This document shows positions 48,555 to 53,208 of a DNA stretch of 53,208 nucleotides, piece after piece; the stretch's first letter is position 1, and each line of letters opens with the position of its first letter. The DNA is from Chthoniobacterales bacterium (GTDB taxonomy: Bacteria > Verrucomicrobiota > Verrucomicrobiia > Chthoniobacterales > UBA6821), in NCBI GenBank assembly GCA_019747895.1, contig JAIEQF010000023.1:1-53208 (forward strand), written 5' to 3'. The notes under the pieces were generated by a model, which had not been told where the DNA came from, ran no database searches, and saw only the letters and a list, made by a program, of their open reading frames with translations. Position numbers and translations under genes: made by a program.

Positions 48555-50312
48555 ATGCAATTACCCCAAATGGAAGAATCACCAATAGCTGCTTCAGGAT
48601 TGATTCATCAACTGCTTGCTCTTGCTCAACGAGTCGGCTGCCATGATCTCGCCAATTTAGAAGAAGCACTCCGGCGTGCCGCTTTTGCACAACGATCTTT
48701 AGTAGGGGCTCTCTTGGACACAGGCATTGTTCCTGAGCGAGAATTTCTTTTTGAGTTGGCTCAAGCTCTCCACTTGGAGTGGCGAGAAGAAAGTGAAGTC
48801 GTCCCTTCTTCTCAAGCAAGAGAGCGCTTTCCAGCGCGATTAGCTTTAGGTTTTGATGTCATTCCCGAAGAGCAAGATCCTTTGCGTTCTGAGCGAGAGA
48901 TGACGCTCTTGACCTTTGATCCTTTTGATCACATGGGATGGCAGTCACTTGCAATTTATCATCAAGGTCCTTTGCGGTTTGTGATGACAACACGACGTCG
49001 TCTGGTTGATTTGATCAAAGCAACGTATGGTGTCGGTGCTGAAACGTTTGAGGAATTAATGGAGGGACGTGAAGACGAACTTTCCACGAGCTCTCATGAA
49101 GAGGTCAATGTAGTCGACGAAGAAGACTCAGAGGCTTCCGTCATGAAGTTTGTGAATCAGATTTTGCGAGAAGCTTTACAACAATCAGCTACCGATATTC
49201 ATTTTGAACCTCTCGGAAAAGATTTGCGGATTCGCTACCGATTGGATGGCGTCTTGCATGAAGCTCCTGTGCCGCAGCGGATCAAGATGCTGCAAGATTC
49301 AGTGACCTCGCGATTAAAAATCATGGCGGGCCTCGACATTGCAGAACGACGTCTTCCCCAAGATGGACGCATTGCTCTCGAGCATGGAGGGCAATCCATT
49401 GATGTGCGTGTCGCAACGATTCCCTGCGTTCATGGTGAGAATGTGAGCTTGCGTTTGTTGGGACAAGAGAGATTTGATTTTAAACGTCTCGGACTTGATC
49501 CTCATATCGAACGGCAAATTCGTGAACTTGTTGCGATGTCCAATGGAATCATTCTCGTGACTGGTCCGACGGGATGTGGAAAGAGTACTTCGCTTTACAC
49601 TTTTTTAAGTCATCTCAATGTGAAGGAGCGGCGCATCGTCACGATTGAAGATCCTGTCGAACACAAGCTGGATGGGGTGATTCAGATTGCGGTCAAACCA
49701 GAAATCGAGCTGACCTTTGCAACGGCTCTGCGGAGTATTCTGCGTGGCGATCCCAACGTCATCATGGTTGGAGAAATGCGTGATGCAGAGACCGCTGACA
49801 TCGCGATTCGTGCAGCGCTGACAGGACACTTGGTTTTTAGCACGCTGCACACGAACGATGCTGTTGGTGGTATTACCCGTCTCCTCGATATGGGGATCGA
49901 ACCATTCTTGGTCGGCTCTTCCGTGCGAGCTTTTTTAGCGCAACGACTGGTCAGAAAGCTCTGTCCTCATTGTTCCAAGCCTGCTGAGTTTTCTGACGAG
50001 GAGCTCCTCAAAGTTGGATTTCCTCTCGAATTAAAAGCAGGCCTTCGACAACCCGTCGGCTGCGATCGCTGCCGCCAGACTGGTTATGCAGGACGCTTGG
50101 CGATTATGGAGATTTGTCCGATGACCTCTTCACTTCAAGAACTTATTCAAAAAAGAGCGACAGGAAAAGACTTCAGCGCACAAGCTGCGAAAGATGGAAT
50201 GGTGCCGCTGCGCCTCGATGGTTGGAAAAAAGTAGCTCAAGGCTTGACCTCGCTCGAAGAAGTGGTGAGGGTCACGTCGAGTGAGTTGATGACGCTGCAC
50301 GAGAATCATTAG
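48555..50312 (+). CDS. gspE: GspE/PilB-type secretion ATPase
   Basis: A 585-residue cytoplasmic hexameric ATPase. N-terminal MshEN-like domain (about 20-150), then the ATPase core with DIHFEPLGKDLRIRYRLDGV, Walker A GPTGCGKST, Asp box TIEDPVEH, Walker B VIMVGEMRDAETADIA, His box STLHTNDA, and the tetracysteine zinc site CPHC...CDRC. It powers pseudopilus assembly. It is divergent from the gspG-M genes with one secreted-protein gene between. GspD and GspF are not in the window, so the system is split across the genome. Confidence 0.95.
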   Translation: MQLPQMEESPIAASGLIHQLLALAQRVGCHDLANLEEALRRAAFAQRSLVGALLDTGIVPEREFLFELAQALHLEWREESEVVPSSQARERFPARLALGFDVIPEEQDPLRSEREMTLLTFDPFDHMGWQSLAIYHQGPLRFVMTTRRRLVDLIKATYGVGAETFEELMEGREDELSTSSHEEVNVVDEEDSEASVMKFVNQILREALQQSATDIHFEPLGKDLRIRYRLDGVLHEAPVPQRIKMLQDSVTSRLKIMAGLDIAERRLPQDGRIALEHGGQSIDVRVATIPCVHGENVSLRLLGQERFDFKRLGLDPHIERQIRELVAMSNGIILVTGPTGCGKSTSLYTFLSHLNVKERRIVTIEDPVEHKLDGVIQIAVKPEIELTFATALRSILRGDPNVIMVGEMRDAETADIAIRAALTGHLVFSTLHTNDAVGGITRLLDMGIEPFLVGSSVRAFLAQRLVRKLCPHCSKPAEFSDEELLKVGFPLELKAGLRQPVGCDRCRQTGYAGRLAIMEICPMTSSLQELIQKRATGKDFSAQAAKDGMVPLRLDGWKKVAQGLTSLEEVVRVTSSELMTLHENH

Positions 50313-50323
50313 GAAGAATAAGA

Positions 50324-52480
50324 ATGACTCTCCCCAGTTTATTAAGATTACTTCTATTTTCAATTATTCTCCAGACAACGCTTTATGCTTGGCCTGGTGG
50401 GGAGGAAAAATTAGGAAAAAAAGAACCGACGATAGAGCCAGCAAAGAGTGAAGGAGAGAGAGAGATGACTGATCCAGAAAATATATCAAGTCTTCAGCTG
50501 AGAGGAAGAACACTAGCAGTGAAAGAAGTCTCTCAGGAAAATGCATTGCCTAAGCATGGCAATCTTGGTGGCATTTCTATTGGATCTCTTGATCCCTCTG
50601 CTCATTATTCGGCAGCTGCTAAAAAAAAATTAGCAGAATCTTTAGCGCGACTGGATGTTAACCACCCTGATATTGTTAGAGAAATTCAACAATGGAATGT
50701 TACTAATTTTTCTTATTCTGCATTACAAGAATTAAAAAAGAGGATCATCAAGACTCTTCCTCCTAAGATCAACGAACCATTTCAGCAAGGTCTAACAACG
50801 GTTAGGGAATTGCGTCTTCAAGCAAAACAAGCAGAGGCAAACTCTTCGGAAAAACAAGCGGAGGAATGGCACCAAAAAGCTACTACGTTGCAGACTCAAG
50901 TTTATGAAGAGAGAGAAAAGTATGTCCAAGAACAAGTTCAAAATATTAACGAAATTAAACGTTTTTATGATGTTATTGAGAGGAATAAAGCGTTAGCACA
51001 AGCAGCGCAAGTGGCCTTAAAGATCCAGCCGGAAACTCCTACTTGGATAGGATTCCTTTTGAGTACCATTTTACCAAGCACTCCAACAGCAGCAGAGTTA
51101 GTAGCAAAGTTTAAAAGAGCTTCCTCTGTTGAAGAACAGCTTGCAGCTCTTAATGAAATCAAGAAGATCGACTTTGCATTGGATTTTGAAAAATTCGATA
51201 TCTTAGATCAAAATTTAGAGAACAAACAACAAGTCCTTGAATTGCTAGAAGCAGTGATTAGGAAAAAACAACCAGATGCACTAAGCGACAGAGTATTTCA
51301 GCAGGTTGCTGTCTTAGAAAAAATTTTTACCTTCATGGAAAGCGAAAGTGATCAACTTGGAGAAGAAAATCTTCAAGCTTCTTTAAAAGAGAAACGTCAA
51401 GCTTCATTGGATCGGATCGGCGGACTTGCTCCCATGTCGCTTCTCGTTGAAAAATTAACATCAAAAAATGTAGAAGAAAACGTGCCTATTGATTGCGATG
51501 CGGTTTCTAAATTGATCAATAATGCCCCAATGGACTTAGAACTAGAAGGTTCTTTAACCGTGGCTAACACCCAGGCTAGAACATCATTGGAAAGAGCGGT
51601 TTTTCAATTTTTTTGTGCTGATATTGCTCTAAAATTTGATCGCGCTTGTCCTGCAGAAAGGTTGCGTTCATTGAACAATAAACTGACGGCTTCTAATGAA
51701 AGAACAATCGATTTGAACGAGATCTTGCGTCACTTAACTGGAGATCGATTAGCATTAAAATTAAGATACATGTCTCTTTTTCTTGGGGTACTTAGTTCTG
51801 AATCTTCTTGGTTTTTTTTATCTACAAATAATGAAACCAAGATGCTTCAGTTTAGAAGAAGGCTTTATTCGTTCTTGAATCGAGCTAATGATTTTGTTGA
51901 GAAGTATTCGTTACATCCGGCACAGTCGAGCGACGCAGAATTTTTACCTATAGTGACAGAAGAAATTAGAGATTGTTTTAAGGGCGTCTATTTTAATGGG
52001 TCTGGAAGAATGAAGGCTTCGATGATGGAGTTAACAAGAGCAGCTCGCGATCAACGCAATAAAAAAGTTGCTGAATATCATCTTCAGGCAGCACTTTTTC
52101 TTCTTAAAAGTGCTCATGAAACAGTTCAGCAAAGAAAAGATAATGATTTGTCTTCACGATTAAGACAAATTGGTGAGTTATATGCTTTAGCTGCCTATCG
52201 TGAGAGAATCACAGGAAGTCGCTCATCGCTTAGCTCACTAGTGGCAGAAGATGATATGAAAGCGCAAGACTATGCTGACGCAGCACGCAAGGTGATTGCA
52301 GGAGAAGAGTGTCTCATTAATAATGATGAACCTGATTTTTGGAACATGGCATTACGCTCGAGTGAAACAAAATTTTACAGATATCAATTGGAAAGAAGAT
52401 TGAACTTGCCATCATCTACAAATGGAAATGCGCTTGGAGTACGTGTTTTTCAGGGTACAGAAGATCCCATTCATTTCTAG
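50324..52480 (+). CDS. Large secreted coiled-coil protein, unknown
   Basis: A 718-residue protein, not recognised. It begins with a signal peptide (LPSLLRLLLFSIILQTTLYA) and a charged low-complexity region (about 25-60). The body is helical with coiled coil at about 150-215 (Gln/Glu/Lys-rich), and a short hydrophobic piece at about 240-260 (PTWIGFLLSTILPSTPTAAE). It starts 11 bp after gspE, so it is probably co-transcribed, and could be a substrate of the secretion system. Base composition is more A/T-rich than gspE. The long palindrome at 52482 directly after the stop probably ends the transcript. Confidence 0.6.
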   Translation: MTLPSLLRLLLFSIILQTTLYAWPGGEEKLGKKEPTIEPAKSEGEREMTDPENISSLQLRGRTLAVKEVSQENALPKHGNLGGISIGSLDPSAHYSAAAKKKLAESLARLDVNHPDIVREIQQWNVTNFSYSALQELKKRIIKTLPPKINEPFQQGLTTVRELRLQAKQAEANSSEKQAEEWHQKATTLQTQVYEEREKYVQEQVQNINEIKRFYDVIERNKALAQAAQVALKIQPETPTWIGFLLSTILPSTPTAAELVAKFKRASSVEEQLAALNEIKKIDFALDFEKFDILDQNLENKQQVLELLEAVIRKKQPDALSDRVFQQVAVLEKIFTFMESESDQLGEENLQASLKEKRQASLDRIGGLAPMSLLVEKLTSKNVEENVPIDCDAVSKLINNAPMDLELEGSLTVANTQARTSLERAVFQFFCADIALKFDRACPAERLRSLNNKLTASNERTIDLNEILRHLTGDRLALKLRYMSLFLGVLSSESSWFFLSTNNETKMLQFRRRLYSFLNRANDFVEKYSLHPAQSSDAEFLPIVTEEIRDCFKGVYFNGSGRMKASMMELTRAARDQRNKKVAEYHLQAALFLLKSAHETVQQRKDNDLSSRLRQIGELYALAAYRERITGSRSSLSSLVAEDDMKAQDYADAARKVIAGEECLINNDEPDFWNMALRSSETKFYRYQLERRLNLPSSTNGNALGVRVFQGTEDPIHF

Positions 52481-52481
52481 T

Positions 52482-52595
52482 CCCGATATTTCATGCTCTC
52501 AGCCTGCAGCTTGGCCAAAGCTGATGAATTCTGCCTCCGCCTTATCTCATCAGCTTTTTCTTGCGCTTTCCTATGAGAGGTATGAAATATCCGGG
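52482..52595. repeat. Nested mirrored module after the coiled-coil gene
   Basis: CCCGATATTTCAT (52482-52494) mirrors ATGAAATATCCGGG (52582-52595), and inside AAAGCTGATGA (52517-52527) mirrors TCATCAGCTTT (52547-52557). Two nested inverted pairs directly after a stop codon suggest a 3'-end structure of the same mirrored type seen elsewhere in the window. Confidence 0.7.
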
Positions 52596-52610
52596 CTAAG
52601 TTTTGAGTAC

Positions 52611-52643
52611 AAAAAAACGAGGGTGATGTTGCCACCACCCTCG
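52611..52643 (-). terminator. Intrinsic terminator of rnpB
   Basis: Read on the minus strand, CGAGGGTG and CACCCTCG form a perfect 8-bp stem with a 10-base loop, followed by seven T (52617-52611). It directly follows the 3' end of the RNase P RNA. Confidence 0.92.
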
Positions 52644-52644
52644 T

Positions 52645-53062
52645 ATGTCAGCTGTAAGCCGGATTCTGTCACAACGTTGATTGCTCAACATTGGGATGAC
52701 CATTTCTCTCGATGACTTTCATCACCGCTGATCCGAAAATCAATGCGACGTACCCGGAGTCTCACTTCCATCCGTTCAAAATGCTGAACGTATCTAAGCA
52801 TCCAAGCCGGCTGCCTGTTCTCCTGTTTGTCTTGCACCGCATAGGGTTTGTCGTGCCTCCTCGCTTGCGTTTGGAGCGGTGGGCTTTTACCCCGCCTTTT
52901 CACCCTTACCAAAAAGTTTCCTCTTCGGCGGTTTGTTTTCTGTGACACTTTCCGTCGATGATGACTTGTGCCATCATCTCCCATGTATTCTACATGGTAT
53001 GCTGCCGTTCGGTGTCCGGACTTTCCTCTAAAGCCGAGGCTTCAGCGATCATCTGCCAACAT
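52645..53062 (-). ncRNA. rnpB: RNase P RNA, bacterial type A
   Basis: On the minus strand the conserved 5' block AGAGGAAAGTCCGGACACC (53035-53017 region) and the 3' block GACAGAATCCGGCTTACAG are present at the right spacing of about 370 nt, along with GGTAAGGGTGAAAAGGCGGG and GACAAACCCTATGCGG-type conserved cores. The ends were set by the P1 pairing GTTGGC with GCTGAC and by the terminator. RNase P RNA matures tRNA 5' ends. Reading frames overlapping this stretch are not genes. Confidence 0.92.
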
Positions 53063-53208
53063 GAAGAAGAGACTAATGATTGAGTGATGAAGGGTAAAGG
53101 TGGAATTTTATCGACGAGAGGTCGGTGTTCGTTTTGGTCGTGCAACAATTCGTCTGTAAATTGGTTTCCTCAGGTCATTTTGATTTCAATACTTCTATCT
53201 CGTGTTAG
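53063..53208. other. Upstream flank of rnpB
   Basis: It should hold the rnpB promoter. A TTGCAC and a GATAAA occur on the minus strand, but their spacing is too wide for a standard pair, so no promoter is called. No gene is seen. Confidence 0.35.

Noticed and set aside
52685-52984. A 99-codon reading frame on the minus strand
   Set aside because: It lies wholly inside the RNase P RNA gene and has no protein-like features.

Overview
The window looks like chromosome of a PVC-group bacterium, most likely a Verrucomicrobiota member. This is inferred from the cell-division/wall cluster order (murG, fused murC-murB, ddl, ftsQ, ftsA, a highly divergent ftsZ), an IspH with the extended N-terminus I associate with that group, and a separate general secretion/pseudopilus locus. 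No 16S gene is present, so the placement is inference. A protein with the SopB/IpgD-type CX5R phosphatase signature, an Rpn-type nuclease, a HipA-type kinase and very heavy repeat loading make a host-associated lifestyle plausible but do not prove it.

Layout. 1-289: ends of two small inverted-repeat elements. 290-1921 (-): secreted RCC1-repeat protein. 2128-14362: division/wall cluster (murG, murC-murB, an unknown gene, ddl, ftsQ, ftsA, ftsZ-like) with a large glycosyltransferase-like gene inserted on the opposite strand. 14469-15740 (-): CbiX-type chelatase and a cysteine-cluster protein. 15818-19677 (+): L,D-transpeptidase lipoprotein, ispH, nnrE-nnrD. 20123-23386 (-): histidine kinase and pepF. 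23485-25983 (+): SopB/IpgD-like phosphatase. 26077-29103 (-): PEP carboxylase carrying several in-frame repeat insertions. 29482-31691 (+): Rpn nuclease and a CNNM/CorC protein. Then two tRNA-Leu genes, hemW, an entericidin-like lipoprotein, a pseudogene and a YjjJ/HipA-like kinase. 36311-39704 (+): class A PBP with a degenerate transpeptidase site, and gpmA. 40108-47113 (-): type II secretion-like operon (gspG-H-I-J-K-L-M and a GspC-like gene) interrupted by an S23-type four-helix-bundle gene. 48555-52480 (+): gspE and a large secreted coiled-coil protein. The window ends with rnpB (-) and its terminator.

The most striking feature is the repeat landscape. Eight copies of a palindromic element of about 144 bp (here called P) lie in the window. 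Three are read through in frame inside conserved genes (a glycosyltransferase, nnrE-nnrD, ppc), one forms the N-terminus of gspH, and four abut gene ends. This resembles Rickettsia palindromic elements in behaviour. The outer arms of each copy are locus-specific host sequence that appears again, inverted, on the other side of the element. The same mirrored, locus-specific architecture recurs in paired arrays of 7-bp units (different unit sequence at each locus, inverted at the two ends) and in CACAAAG-rich modules that fill many intergenic gaps. Two further MITE-like families, a GC-rich element nested in other repeats, and GTCATTCC-type palindromes are also present. Several proteins take their first or last residues, or their stop codon, from these repeats.
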